A DNA stretch of 52,605 nt from UBA2108 sp002713215. GTDB taxonomy: Bacteria > Bacteroidota > Bacteroidia > Flavobacteriales_G > Salibacteraceae. The notes under the pieces were generated by a model. It was not told the DNA's origin. It was given only the letters and a program-made list of their open reading frames with translations, and made no database searches. The DNA lies in assembly GCA_937891015.1 (NCBI GenBank), contig CALAPY010000069.1, positions 1 through 52,605 of the forward strand, in the 5' to 3' direction. The stretch's first letter is position 1. Every line of letters begins with the position of its first letter. Below are positions 1 through 8,135 of the stretch, in pieces. Position numbers and translations under genes: made by a program.

Positions 1-57
1 TTGAAAAAATATAATCCGGTTTTGAAGAAGTATACCGTTCATAAAGAAATCAAGTAA
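1..57 (+). CDS. rpmG: 50S ribosomal protein L33, C-terminal fragment
   Basis: Only the last 18 residues and the TAA stop lie in the window; the 5' end is outside. The visible end, KKYNPVLKKYTVHKEIK, is the typical C-terminus of bacterial L33, a small protein of the large ribosomal subunit near the E site. The next gene (DUF4295) starts 23 bases later, which is the usual Bacteroidota order rpmB-rpmG-DUF4295-ftsY. The identification rests on this short but distinctive tail and on gene order. Confidence 0.9.
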   Translation: MKKYNPVLKKYTVHKEIK

Positions 58-80
58 GAATACTATAAAAGCATTTTAAG

Positions 81-233
81 ATGGCTAAGAAGGTAGTTGC
101 AGGATTGCAGAAAAAAGGAGCTAAGGACTTTACAAAGGCAGTGAAAATGATAAAATCTGAAAAAACAGGTTCTTATTATTTCAAAGAAGAAATTATGCCT
201 AAAGACAAGGTAAAAGAATTCTTTGCCAAGTAA
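81..233 (+). CDS. DUF4295 family small basic protein
   Basis: A 50-residue, lysine-rich protein beginning MAKKVVAGLQKKG and ending DKVKEFFAK. This matches the DUF4295 family, a Bacteroidota-specific small protein nearly always encoded between rpmG and ftsY. Its size, charge and position beside ribosomal protein genes suggest a ribosome-associated role, but I know of no assigned function. It is too short for default ORF cut-offs. A terminator follows it, so it is probably the last gene of the rpmB-rpmG-DUF4295 transcript. Confidence 0.9.
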   Translation: MAKKVVAGLQKKGAKDFTKAVKMIKSEKTGSYYFKEEIMPKDKVKEFFAK

Positions 234-252
234 TTTAAAATAGATTAACTGT

Positions 253-289
253 AAAAAGCTTCTTTCTAACAGAGAGGAGCTTTTTTTTT
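253..289 (+). terminator. Intrinsic terminator after rpmG-DUF4295
   Basis: The sequence AAAAAGCT ... AGCTTTTT forms a hairpin whose stem extends inward with C-G, T-A and T-G pairs. It runs straight into a run of nine T. This is a standard Rho-independent terminator that separates the ribosomal transcript from ftsY. Confidence 0.85.
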
Positions 290-313
290 GCATTACAGTT
301 TTAAGTTAACACC

Positions 314-1270
314 ATGGCACTTTTCGGACTATTCAATAAAAAGAAAAAGGAAGATTTAAACAAAGGATTGGAAAAAACCAAAGAAGGGATTTTTTCAAAA
401 CTTTCGCGTGCCGTTGCAGGTAAATCCAAGGTCGATGACGTTGTATTGGACGACCTTGAAGAAATTCTGGTTACCTCTGACGTTGGAGTAGATACCACCC
501 TTAAGATTATTGATCGAATCGAAGAAAGGGTTTCTCAGGATAAGTACTTAGGCACCTCAGAACTGAATAAGATTCTGCGGGAAGAAATTGTTGCTTTATT
601 AGAAGAAAGTGAGAATAAAGTCAGTACCGAATTTACCTTGCCCGAAGACAAGAGACCCTATGTAATTATGGTTGTTGGGGTTAATGGAGTAGGTAAAACT
701 ACTACCATTGGAAAACTTGCCTACCAGTTTAAACAGGCTGGTAAACAGGTTGTGCTTGGTGCAAGTGATACTTTTAGGGCAGCTGCAGTTGATCAGATAA
801 AAATCTGGGGAGAAAGAGTAGGGGTGCCAGTTGTAAGCCAGGGTATGGGTACAGATCCCGCATCGGTAGCTTACGATGCCTTGGAAAGTGCTAAGGCAAA
901 AAATGCAGATGTGGTAATTGTTGATACTGCTGGTAGGTTACACAACAAGGTAAACTTGATGAATGAACTATCCAAGATTAGGAATGTCATGGATAAGGTA
1001 GTTCCTGGAGCACCTCATGAAATCCTATTGGTTTTGGATGCTTCAACTGGCCAGAATGCAATTGAACAGGCCAAGCAATTTACCAAGGCAACTAAGGTGA
1101 ACGCGTTGGCGCTTACCAAACTAGACGGAACCGCAAAAGGTGGTGTTGTAATCGGTATTTCAGATCAATTTAAAATTCCGGTAAAGTATATTGGAATAGG
1201 TGAGGGAATTAATGATCTTCAGGTGTTTAATAGAACTGAATTTGTTGATTCGCTTTTTGGGAAAGGCTAA
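314..1270 (+). CDS. ftsY: Signal recognition particle receptor FtsY
   Basis: SRP receptor GTPase (318 residues) that docks the SRP-ribosome complex at the inner membrane for co-translational insertion of membrane proteins. Visible features in order: a short lysine-rich N-terminus (MALFGLFNKKKKE), an N domain to about residue 105, the G1 loop GVNGVGKTTTIGK near 122-134, DTFRAAA, DTAGR, and TKLDGTAKGG in the C-terminal third. The long acidic A domain of the E. coli protein is absent, as is usual in Bacteroidota. It lies downstream of the rpmG/DUF4295 terminator, so it probably has its own promoter. In many Bacteroidota rimO follows directly; here rimO is about 30 kb away. Confidence 0.97.
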   Translation: MALFGLFNKKKKEDLNKGLEKTKEGIFSKLSRAVAGKSKVDDVVLDDLEEILVTSDVGVDTTLKIIDRIEERVSQDKYLGTSELNKILREEIVALLEESENKVSTEFTLPEDKRPYVIMVVGVNGVGKTTTIGKLAYQFKQAGKQVVLGASDTFRAAAVDQIKIWGERVGVPVVSQGMGTDPASVAYDALESAKAKNADVVIVDTAGRLHNKVNLMNELSKIRNVMDKVVPGAPHEILLVLDASTGQNAIEQAKQFTKATKVNALALTKLDGTAKGGVVIGISDQFKIPVKYIGIGEGINDLQVFNRTEFVDSLFGKG

Positions 1271-1316
1271 ATTATCGTAACCATCTCTATTAAATCTAAA
1301 ATGTTTGAATGTTATT

Positions 1317-2087
1317 TCAGAAGCCAGTTGTGATCAGTTGGCGAGCGCCTTTTATTCCACATTTCTGATATTTATGGTAAGCTTGTGCGGCTCGTTCTTC
1401 TATCTGTAAATTGGTTTCGTTGTTTAACCAACCGTCAATGGCCGCTTTAAGGGTGTAGGTTTCAGGTGCCATTAAATGAGTTGTCCAAACGAGTGGTTCT
1501 GATTGGTTGGCCTTCAGTTCTTTCTGAAAATACTCTTTACTATAGCAAGCCAATATAATTACTTCTTTTTTCGATTTGGGTTGCACATACTTCAGATCGA
1601 CACTGAATTCCATTAAACCATTGTGTCCGCAATAGGCAATTAAATTCGAATTTCCTCCAAACTTCAACAGGGTCTTGCCATGAAGTGCCGTTTCGGGGTT
1701 TTGCCCGTTAGAGGCCAAAAGAAAATCTTCAATGCAATTTTTGATATTCGCACCGTCATACGCATCAGCCAACAGATAAACATTTTTGGTGGCATGTTTA
1801 AAGAGGATACGCTCCAGAATCATGGGTTTAGGACTAGGCAATTGCTTTTGATAAACCCAGTCAGTAGCTTTGTACTTTAAAAAAGATTTTACCCCATAAG
1901 CAGCTCCTCAGTATAAATTCGATTTTGGGTCCTGGCCGTTGCCTAAAGATGCAGGTACGGGTACAATTCCCTGGTTTTGGTTATCGCATAAAGCCACAAA
2001 TACGTGTATGGTTTCGGTATTACTATGGGCAAATACCTGAGACGCAATTAAGCAATAAGTAAGTAATGAAAGAACTTTTACACGCAT
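1317..2087 (-). pseudogene. Conserved secreted protein broken by an in-frame TGA
   Basis: The reading frame runs intact from an ATG at 2087 to a TAA at 1317 (256 codons) except for a TGA at 1910-1908. The N-terminal part has a signal peptide (MRVKVLSLLTYCLIASQVFA) and the motif HVFVALCDNQNQGIVPVP. After the stop the frame continues as GAAYGVKSFL and later GGNSNLIAYCGHNGLMEF. From memory this is a conserved Bacteroidota family of unknown function in which the broken position is Trp (NLYWG), so one G-to-A change (TGG to TGA) explains the break. No frameshift is needed. It could be a recent nonsense mutation, a sequencing error or a read-through site. Residues after the stop look conserved, which argues that any decay is recent. 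Confidence 0.75.
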
Positions 2088-2114
2088 TTTCAGCTTAATC
2101 CGAAACACGTTATT

Positions 2115-2840
2115 TTATTGTTCAATTTCGAAAATTACGTACATAGAAGATCGCAGGGTGATTTTCTTAAAACCGATTTCTTTGGTTTTGTCTTTTCGCT
2201 CGATCGAATAGGTACTTTGCGCGACTCCGGCAACTCTGCTGTATATTCCATTTGTATTTTCCATATAATCAGAGTATTTGTGTTCCTTAACCAATATAGC
2301 CTTTCCTGGTTTTTGTCCAATTGCTTCTAGTAGGTAATTGGCTTTGTCTTTCGCAGCTTTTATCGCAAGAATACGCGCTTGTTTTTGTAGTTCTACTTTT
2401 TCGGAGTGATCTACCTTTAGAATACGTGCATTTTGCAGATCGAGTTTATCCAATAACATAAATACCTTACCTGTTTCTTCAGCGGTTTTAAGCTTCACTA
2501 CAAATTCAGAACGGTTCAACACATCCTTTTTACCCCATTTTATTTTAATGTAGTTCGATTGGGAATTGGAAAGGTTCAGGTTTTTTAAATCGATGCCAAG
2601 CTCTGAAATTCCTTTTTTGAGTTCTTCGAGTTGCTCTTCAATGGTAATTTTTGTTTTTCCTTCCACTCGCTCCTGAATGGTTATTTCAACGTAGATTTCA
2701 TCGGGTACGATTTGCATCTCATGTGTACCGGTAACTTCTATGTATGGTTTAGACAAAAGTTCGGAATTGGTCTGGGCATTTCCTTCAACAAGTATGAAGG
2801 TTGAGCAAAAAATAGTAAGGATTACAATGAGTTTTTTCAT
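2115..2840 (-). CDS. SIMPL (DUF541) domain periplasmic protein
   Basis: A 241-residue exported protein with signal peptide MKKLIVILTIFCSTFILVEGNAQ. It is followed by YIEVTGTHEMQIVPDEIYVEI, the start of the SIMPL/DUF541 domain, which fills the rest of the protein (residues about 32-240). SIMPL proteins such as the E. coli YggE type are periplasmic or outer-membrane associated and have been linked to oxidative stress and other roles; no reaction is known. It starts 12 bases after the end of cmk on the same strand, so cmk and this gene may be co-transcribed. The family call is firm; the role is open. Confidence 0.85.
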   Translation of the reverse strand: MKKLIVILTIFCSTFILVEGNAQTNSELLSKPYIEVTGTHEMQIVPDEIYVEITIQERVEGKTKITIEEQLEELKKGISELGIDLKNLNLSNSQSNYIKIKWGKKDVLNRSEFVVKLKTAEETGKVFMLLDKLDLQNARILKVDHSEKVELQKQARILAIKAAKDKANYLLEAIGQKPGKAILVKEHKYSDYMENTNGIYSRVAGVAQSTYSIERKDKTKEIGFKKITLRSSMYVIFEIEQ

Positions 2841-2852
2841 AATCGATAGTTT

Positions 2853-3533
2853 TTACATGCGTTCATTCGCCCAGCGCAGTGCCAACTCAAATTGTTGTTC
2901 CTGGTTCAAATTAGAATTGTCTAATACTATCGCATCTTCTGCTTGTCGCAGTGGGTCTTCTTTTCGATGCGTATCTATATGATCTCTTTTTTTAAGGTTT
3001 TCTCTCACCTCGGCCAGAGAGATTGAATCTCCCTCTTGCCGAAGTTCATCGAATCTCCTCATTGCCCGAACCTCGTCGTCTGCTGTCATAAATATTTTCA
3101 GTTCAGCTTTTGGAAAAACCACTGTACCAATGTCCCTGCCATCCATAACAACACCTTTTTGTCTTCCCATTTCCTGCTGTAAGGCTACCAGTTTTTTGCG
3201 GACTTCTTTAACCTCAGCAATTTCACTTACATGATTGGAGACTTCCATCGTTCGGATTTCGTTTTCCACGTTTACCCCGTTTAAAATAACGTCAGAAGCT
3301 TGTCTTTCAGCGTTGTATTGAAAGGAAATATTGACCTTGTTTAAATCAAAGATCAAGGAATCAACACTTAACTTGTTATTGAAATATCCATTTTGAAGAG
3401 CAAATAAGGTTACCGCTCTGTACATGGCACCAGTGTCTATAAATACATAAGAAAGGGATTGAGCAAGTCGTTTTGCAAGGGTACTTTTGCCGCAGGAAGA
3501 ATATCCATCAATGGCAATATTTATTTTACTCAT
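2853..3533 (-). CDS. cmk: (d)CMP kinase
   Basis: Cytidylate kinase (226 residues) phosphorylates CMP and dCMP with ATP in pyrimidine nucleotide salvage and recycling, in the cytoplasm. Visible features: P-loop GYSSCGKSTLAKRLA near residues 9-23, the GAMYRAVTL motif of the CMP-binding region, GRDIGTVVFP, and the LRQAEDAIVLDNS segment near the C-terminus. The length is normal. The start ATG is 7 bases from the porQ stop, so porQ and cmk form one unit; this pairing is common in Bacteroidota. Confidence 0.96.
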   Translation of the reverse strand: MSKINIAIDGYSSCGKSTLAKRLAQSLSYVFIDTGAMYRAVTLFALQNGYFNNKLSVDSLIFDLNKVNISFQYNAERQASDVILNGVNVENEIRTMEVSNHVSEIAEVKEVRKKLVALQQEMGRQKGVVMDGRDIGTVVFPKAELKIFMTADDEVRAMRRFDELRQEGDSISLAEVRENLKKRDHIDTHRKEDPLRQAEDAIVLDNSNLNQEQQFELALRWANERM

Positions 3534-3540
3534 GGATTAC

Positions 3541-4578
3541 TTACTTCTTAGTAAAATATTCACTCAAATTCGTAGAAATGCCAATGTGACTGGAACCACC
3601 ACTAAGCGTATATTGAGCATAGGAATAATTGAAGCGAAGGCGTTTTATTTTAATTCCTGCTCCTAACGAAAAACCAGATAAACCTTTACGCTGGCTAAAG
3701 GCTAATTCCGTTCTCCTCCTAAAGTTGTAGGCTACAGTGAGGAAGAAATTTTCACCGAAAACTAAGTCAGTACCCAATATAAAATGCCTCATGAAGTTGT
3801 CAACCGTAAACTTCTTCCTTGATGTTTCGCCTGTTTTTACATTGGTTTTAACTCCTCCTTGATAGTTCGGATCATCTGAGCCCAAATCCCATTTTTGTAG
3901 ATGATGGTATTGCAAATGGAACCGAAAGGGTGAATTAGGGACTCGTTGAGATATTCCCATATTAATTTCAAATGGTAGTGATTCCAGTTCTCCAGCTTGA
4001 TTCTTCCTTAAGCTTGTACCCAGGTTTTTAAGCACGATTCCTGCCGTGAATAGCCCCTTTTTTCCTTTGTATCCACCACCTAAATCCAGGGCCACAGCCG
4101 ATGAAAAGTACTCATAGTAATTGGAATAAATCAGTTTGATATTGGCACCGGCGGACCAAACGGATTTAAATGATCGCCCATATCCTATATTTAGGGCATA
4201 ATCTCCTGCTTTGAACTCACCAGTCTTATCTCCGTTAGCTTCTCGTTTTTCAAAATTGCCATAGCCCAAAAATTGAATTCCTACTCCCAACGCACCCTTT
4301 TTTATTCTATGGGCATAATAAAAAGTTCCGGCATTAATGTCGGAGACATAATTGATATAATTAATAGACAAATTATTATGAAGTGTAGTGTCTAAATTGG
4401 AAGGATTGTCCTGAACCAGGTTAATGTCATTGTCTTTGAACCCTATTGATGAACCGCCAAGGGATGAGCTTCTAGCAGAGATAGGAATGTTTAGAAACGA
4501 ATAGGCAGAATTGCCACCTATTTGACTAAGTCCGCTGAAGGCGGAAACCAATAAAATAACGATGAAGTGAACTCTCAA
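3541..4578 (-). CDS. porQ: Type IX secretion system outer-membrane protein PorQ
   Basis: A 345-residue predicted outer-membrane beta-barrel with a signal peptide (MRVHFIVILLVSAFSGLSQ). The family pattern is visible: AYSFLNIPISARSSSLGG near the N-terminus, DNDINLVQDNP, many alternating aromatic/glycine strands, and a C-terminal segment FSLGAGIKIKRLRFNYSYA. PorQ works with PorV-type shuttle proteins in T9SS attachment of cargo at the outer membrane. The start used here is TTG, because no in-frame ATG precedes the signal peptide. A TAnnTTTG box lies about 34 bases upstream. It pairs with cmk, and the window also encodes a T9SS cargo (M43 protease). Confidence 0.85.
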   Translation of the reverse strand: MRVHFIVILLVSAFSGLSQIGGNSAYSFLNIPISARSSSLGGSSIGFKDNDINLVQDNPSNLDTTLHNNLSINYINYVSDINAGTFYYAHRIKKGALGVGIQFLGYGNFEKREANGDKTGEFKAGDYALNIGYGRSFKSVWSAGANIKLIYSNYYEYFSSAVALDLGGGYKGKKGLFTAGIVLKNLGTSLRKNQAGELESLPFEINMGISQRVPNSPFRFHLQYHHLQKWDLGSDDPNYQGGVKTNVKTGETSRKKFTVDNFMRHFILGTDLVFGENFFLTVAYNFRRRTELAFSQRKGLSGFSLGAGIKIKRLRFNYSYAQYTLSGGSSHIGISTNLSEYFTKK

Positions 4579-4611
4579 ATTGTCAATAAAAAGGTAAATA
4601 CGTTACGGATT

Positions 4612-4619
4612 CAAAATTA
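4612..4619 (-). promoter_or_regulatory. Candidate -7 box upstream of porQ
   Basis: On the minus strand the bases read TAATTTTG, a match to the Bacteroidota -7 consensus TAnnTTTG. They lie about 34 bases before the TTG start of porQ. No TTG at the usual -33 spacing is present, so this is only half a promoter by consensus. Confidence 0.4.
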
Positions 4620-4659
4620 TTGTTTTGAAAGAAAGAAAGTGAATGAATTATTTAGTGAA

Positions 4660-5472
4660 CTAAACGATTCTGTTTCGCTTAATTTGATGCCTGATTCTTG
4701 GCATTATCCATTGGCTCGCGTACAACAGTCGATTGGCGTATTCTCTTTCGAATTCCGTCTTTGAATTTAAGTGCCTGAAATAAGAAGATATATTGAAGAC
4801 CCCTACATTCTTGAATGCACTTACCCGGCTTTGATTTTTTCCCGAATCACTTCTTACCCGAGAATTGGTAATTAGTACATCATAGTCCATAGAACTATTA
4901 TTACAATAATCAAAAATCCAGGAATTTCTATTCCAAAATGTTTCCAGTGCAGTACCGTTGATTACAGGCTTAAGCCTAATCAACAAGCTTGCTGCCAATG
5001 CATTTCTGTCTGATTTAGGTATAATGCCGGCGTGAAAAACCCTAATATTCAAGAGGTTTGAAACCCAGGTACATATTTTTTCCTTTTTGCTTCGGTGAAT
5101 TTCCTTATAAAACTTGAATATTACGAGTGGTGTTGCTCCAGGTCTTTCAAGTGCAAAAACCCCTTCAACCCAACCGCTAAGTTCCAGCGATTTAAAAATA
5201 AAACGTTGTAATGGGTTAAATTTCAGCTTTTTATACCGGGACATTGTTTCGTCCTGCTTGCTATACAACATGTAGAGGTCATCTACCTTTATCAGAATCT
5301 TATGTACACATAAGAAATCAAGTACCTCCAGAACCTCTACCTCGTTTGCTTTGGCTTCAATAAGATGCTTTTCAATGTCCTTTAAGCTTAGTCCTGCCTC
5401 AAGGATATCGAACGCAAGGATGGTCTTGAGTACCCCTTCCAATAATTCGCTATTCATCAATTTATCTGCCAT
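4660..5472 (-). CDS. Unknown protein, possible degenerate nucleotidyltransferase
   Basis: A cytoplasmic protein of 270 residues with no signal peptide or membrane segment. Residues 1-75 look like a winged-helix unit (LKDIEKHLIEAKANEVEVLEVLDFL). The rest resembles, from memory, Bacteroidota nucleotidyltransferase-fold proteins: the stretch ALAASLLIRLKPVINGTALE followed by FWNRNSWIFDYCNN recalls the helical part of that family. Where such proteins have SGSLSKG and a DxD pair, this one reads FALERPG and TPLVIFKF, so the catalytic residues appear to be missing. The ATG at 5472 is preferred to the upstream GTG at 5478. It is divergent from aroC. The fold assignment is tentative. Confidence 0.5.
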   Translation of the reverse strand: MADKLMNSELLEGVLKTILAFDILEAGLSLKDIEKHLIEAKANEVEVLEVLDFLCVHKILIKVDDLYMLYSKQDETMSRYKKLKFNPLQRFIFKSLELSGWVEGVFALERPGATPLVIFKFYKEIHRSKKEKICTWVSNLLNIRVFHAGIIPKSDRNALAASLLIRLKPVINGTALETFWNRNSWIFDYCNNSSMDYDVLITNSRVRSDSGKNQSRVSAFKNVGVFNISSYFRHLNSKTEFEREYANRLLYASQWIMPRIRHQIKRNRIV

Positions 5473-5615
5473 GTTCACTGTTTTAGACGGCTTACAATGC
5501 TCAATCGTTGGGTGTATTTAACGAGTTAGACAATTTTAACTTTAGCGGGCATTCTTTCAAATAACTGGAATGGGCCTGAATTTATTCCTCAATCCATAAA
5601 TGTCACAGATAAATC

Positions 5616-5623
5616 TACATTTG
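5616..5623 (+). promoter_or_regulatory. Candidate -7 box just before aroC
   Basis: TACATTTG matches TAnnTTTG and ends 5 bases before the aroC ATG at 5629. If used, transcription would start at or beside the start codon, giving a leaderless or nearly leaderless mRNA. No -33 TTG is seen at normal spacing. Confidence 0.3.
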
Positions 5624-5628
5624 CGGTA

Positions 5629-6705
5629 ATGTCTGGAAATTCTATTGGTAAGCTTTTTCGTCTCACCACTTTTGGAGAGTCTCATGGCAAAGTCATTGGT
5701 GGAATAATTGACGGCTGTCCGGCGGGATTAAATATTGATCTGGATAAGATTCAATACCAGTTGGATAGAAGAAAACCGGGCCAATCAGACCTTGCAAGCC
5801 CACGCAAAGAATCGGACAATGTAGAATTCCTATCCGGAATTTTTGAGGGAGTTACCTTGGGATCTCCAATAGGATTTCTTATTAAAAATAAGGATACCAA
5901 ACCGAAGGATTATTCGCAGATAAAAGATGTCTATCGCCCCAGCCATGCCGATTATACCTGGCAGGCAAAATACGGCATTCGGGATTATAGGGGTGGAGGT
6001 CGATCTTCTGCCCGGGAAACTGCATGCAGGGTTGTGGCAGGAGCAATTGCTCAGCAAATATTAGACACCCTGGAAATACGGGTTAGTTCTTATGTTTCTT
6101 CGGTTGGGAATATCGCAATTCCAAACGATAGTAGCGTAGACCTAAACCTGATTGATAAAAGTCCGGTTAGATGTCCGGATAAAAATGTATCAGACGAGAT
6201 GGTTATGGCCATAGAGTCTGTGAAGCAAGAAGGGGATTCTCTGGGTGGAGTAATTTCCGGAGTGGTTAAAAATGTACCCGCCGGATGGGGTGAACCTGTT
6301 TTTGACAAGCTTCATGCGGATTTAGGAAAGGCACTTTTTTCTATTAATGCGGTTAAAGGTGTCTCCTTTGGTGATGGTTTTTCTTCTTCCCGAAAGAAAG
6401 GGAGTGAGATGAATGACCTCTTTATAAAGGGGAGTGAGGCCGTTGCAACCAAAACCAACCATTCAGGTGGAATTCAGGGTGGAATTAGCAACGGGTCCGA
6501 CATCTTCTTTCAAGTTGTGTTTAAGCCGGTAGCTTCCATTTTTAAAGATCAAAAGACAATTGACCAAAACGGCGATTCCGTTATTCTTAAAGGGAAAGGT
6601 AGGCATGATCCATGTGTTGTTCCACGTGCTGTGCCAATAGTTGATGCAATGACATCACTGATTCTGGTTGATCATTATTTACTTTCAAGGTCCAATAAAA
6701 TTTAA
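5629..6705 (+). CDS. aroC: Chorismate synthase
   Basis: Last enzyme of the shikimate pathway (358 residues). It converts 5-enolpyruvylshikimate-3-phosphate to chorismate and needs reduced FMN. All three family signatures are visible: GESHGKVIGGIIDGCPAG near residue 17, GGGRSSARETACRVVAGAIA near 125, and RHDPCVVPRAVPIVDAM near the C-terminus. The length is normal and the start MSGNSIGKLFRLTTFGESHG agrees with the family. The symporter gene begins 2 bases after its stop, so the two are probably co-transcribed even though no pathway link is obvious. Confidence 0.97.
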   Translation: MSGNSIGKLFRLTTFGESHGKVIGGIIDGCPAGLNIDLDKIQYQLDRRKPGQSDLASPRKESDNVEFLSGIFEGVTLGSPIGFLIKNKDTKPKDYSQIKDVYRPSHADYTWQAKYGIRDYRGGGRSSARETACRVVAGAIAQQILDTLEIRVSSYVSSVGNIAIPNDSSVDLNLIDKSPVRCPDKNVSDEMVMAIESVKQEGDSLGGVISGVVKNVPAGWGEPVFDKLHADLGKALFSINAVKGVSFGDGFSSSRKKGSEMNDLFIKGSEAVATKTNHSGGIQGGISNGSDIFFQVVFKPVASIFKDQKTIDQNGDSVILKGKGRHDPCVVPRAVPIVDAMTSLILVDHYLLSRSNKI

Positions 6706-6707
6706 CA

Positions 6708-8129
6708 ATGAGCAAAACAAAACTCCCACTGTACGTACGAATCATAATTGGTTTATTTCTTGGAATTCTATGGTCTTTTGCAAGTAGCGCACTGGGTTTT
6801 AATGAGTTTACAATTAACTGGATTGATCCTTTCGGGCAAATTTTTATACGCATGCTCAAGTTCATTGCTGTACCCTTGGTGTTGTTCTCCATTATTAGTG
6901 GAATATCAGGTCTCAACGACATTTCTCGTCTGGGAAAAATGGGTGCTAAGACCCTGTCGATTTATTTAGTTACCACTGTTGCGGCCGTTACCTTAGGATT
7001 GCTCATGGGTAATTTTATACAACCTGGTCAATTCATAGAGGATCACCAAAGGGTTAAGAATAGAATCAGTTACGAAATATGGGCCACAGAGAGTAATATA
7101 GAAATATTGGACGGTAAAAATTTCCTTAATGATCCTCAATATGCTGCTGAAACCGAAGAATATAGAAAAGGTGGAGGTCATCAAGTGAGTGAGAAACATC
7201 TGAGTACAGTGAAAAAGAAAATGAGCATTGTGGAGGATAAAAGAAAGGCTGGACCATTGAAGTTTTTGGTGGACATGGTTCCCGAAAACATCGTCATTTC
7301 GATATCCAACAACAAGTTAATGCTGCAGGTAATCTTCTTTGCCATATTCTTTGGAATAACCCTGGTATTAGTTCCCAGTGAAAAAGCAAAACCAGTTATT
7401 ATCTTCTTTAATGGGATGAATGATGTCTTTCTAAAAATGGTTGATCTGGTTATGCAGGCTGCCCCATTTTTTGTGTTCGCATTAATGGCCGGTGTAATTG
7501 CTAAAATGGCCGATACGCCACATGAAGTATTGGAGATATTCAAAAGTTTAGGTAGTTATTCATTGACAGTATTACTGGGACTAGCCTTTATGATTTTCGT
7601 TTTCTACCCCTTGGTTATGAAGTTATTTGTGAAAATTGGATATGGAGAATTTTTTAGAAAAATAAGTCCCGCTCAATTTTTAGCATTTTCTACCAGCAGT
7701 AGTGCTGCGACACTACCGGTAACCATGGAATGTGTTGAGGAAAACTTAGGAGTAAACAAAAACGTATCGAGTTTTGTGTTACCCATTGGTGCTACGGTTA
7801 ATATGGATGGTACCAGTCTGTACCAGACAATAGCCGTACTTTATTTGGCTCAACTACATATGGTCGATCTTACTCTTGCCCAACAGATGACTATAGTGCT
7901 TACGGCAACACTAGCCTCTATTGGGTCAGCAGCAGTTCCCAGCGCAGGATTGGTTATGCTTATGATTGTTTTGATATCCGTTGGCCTTAACCCAGCCTGG
8001 ATTGCGATTATTTTTCCCGTGGACCGGATCTTAGATATGTGCCGTACTGTCGTTAACGTAACCGGAGATGCAACTGTTTCTACGATTGTGGCTAAATCTG
8101 AAGGTGAGTATCATCCTAAAAAGGATTAG
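6708..8129 (+). CDS. Dicarboxylate/amino acid:cation symporter (DAACS family)
   Basis: A 473-residue inner-membrane transporter of the GltP/DctA (SLC1) type that takes up dicarboxylates or acidic amino acids with Na+ or H+. Visible landmarks: hydrophobic TM1-TM3 in the first 110 residues, the serine-rich hairpin STSSSAATLPVTMECVEENL, the binding motif NMDGTSLYQ, the second hairpin SIGSAAVPSAGLVML, and the C-terminal PVDRILDMCRTVVNVTGDA. A charged insertion of about 65 residues (roughly 105-175) separates TM3 from the GPLKFLVDMVPENI segment. I believe this is common in Bacteroidota homologues. The substrate cannot be fixed from sequence. It overlaps no gene and follows aroC by 2 bases. Confidence 0.92.
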   Translation: MSKTKLPLYVRIIIGLFLGILWSFASSALGFNEFTINWIDPFGQIFIRMLKFIAVPLVLFSIISGISGLNDISRLGKMGAKTLSIYLVTTVAAVTLGLLMGNFIQPGQFIEDHQRVKNRISYEIWATESNIEILDGKNFLNDPQYAAETEEYRKGGGHQVSEKHLSTVKKKMSIVEDKRKAGPLKFLVDMVPENIVISISNNKLMLQVIFFAIFFGITLVLVPSEKAKPVIIFFNGMNDVFLKMVDLVMQAAPFFVFALMAGVIAKMADTPHEVLEIFKSLGSYSLTVLLGLAFMIFVFYPLVMKLFVKIGYGEFFRKISPAQFLAFSTSSSAATLPVTMECVEENLGVNKNVSSFVLPIGATVNMDGTSLYQTIAVLYLAQLHMVDLTLAQQMTIVLTATLASIGSAAVPSAGLVMLMIVLISVGLNPAWIAIIFPVDRILDMCRTVVNVTGDATVSTIVAKSEGEYHPKKD

Positions 8130-8135
8130 ATTGGA

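Noticed and set aside
1317..1841. A separate 174-codon gene starting at TTG 1841
   Set aside because: It is in frame with the signal-peptide fragment upstream; 22 codons and one TGA link them, so it is one broken gene.
1908..1910. Selenocysteine or recoded TGA
   Set aside because: I saw no obvious SECIS-like hairpin after the stop, the expected residue is Trp, and TGA is a normal stop elsewhere in the window.
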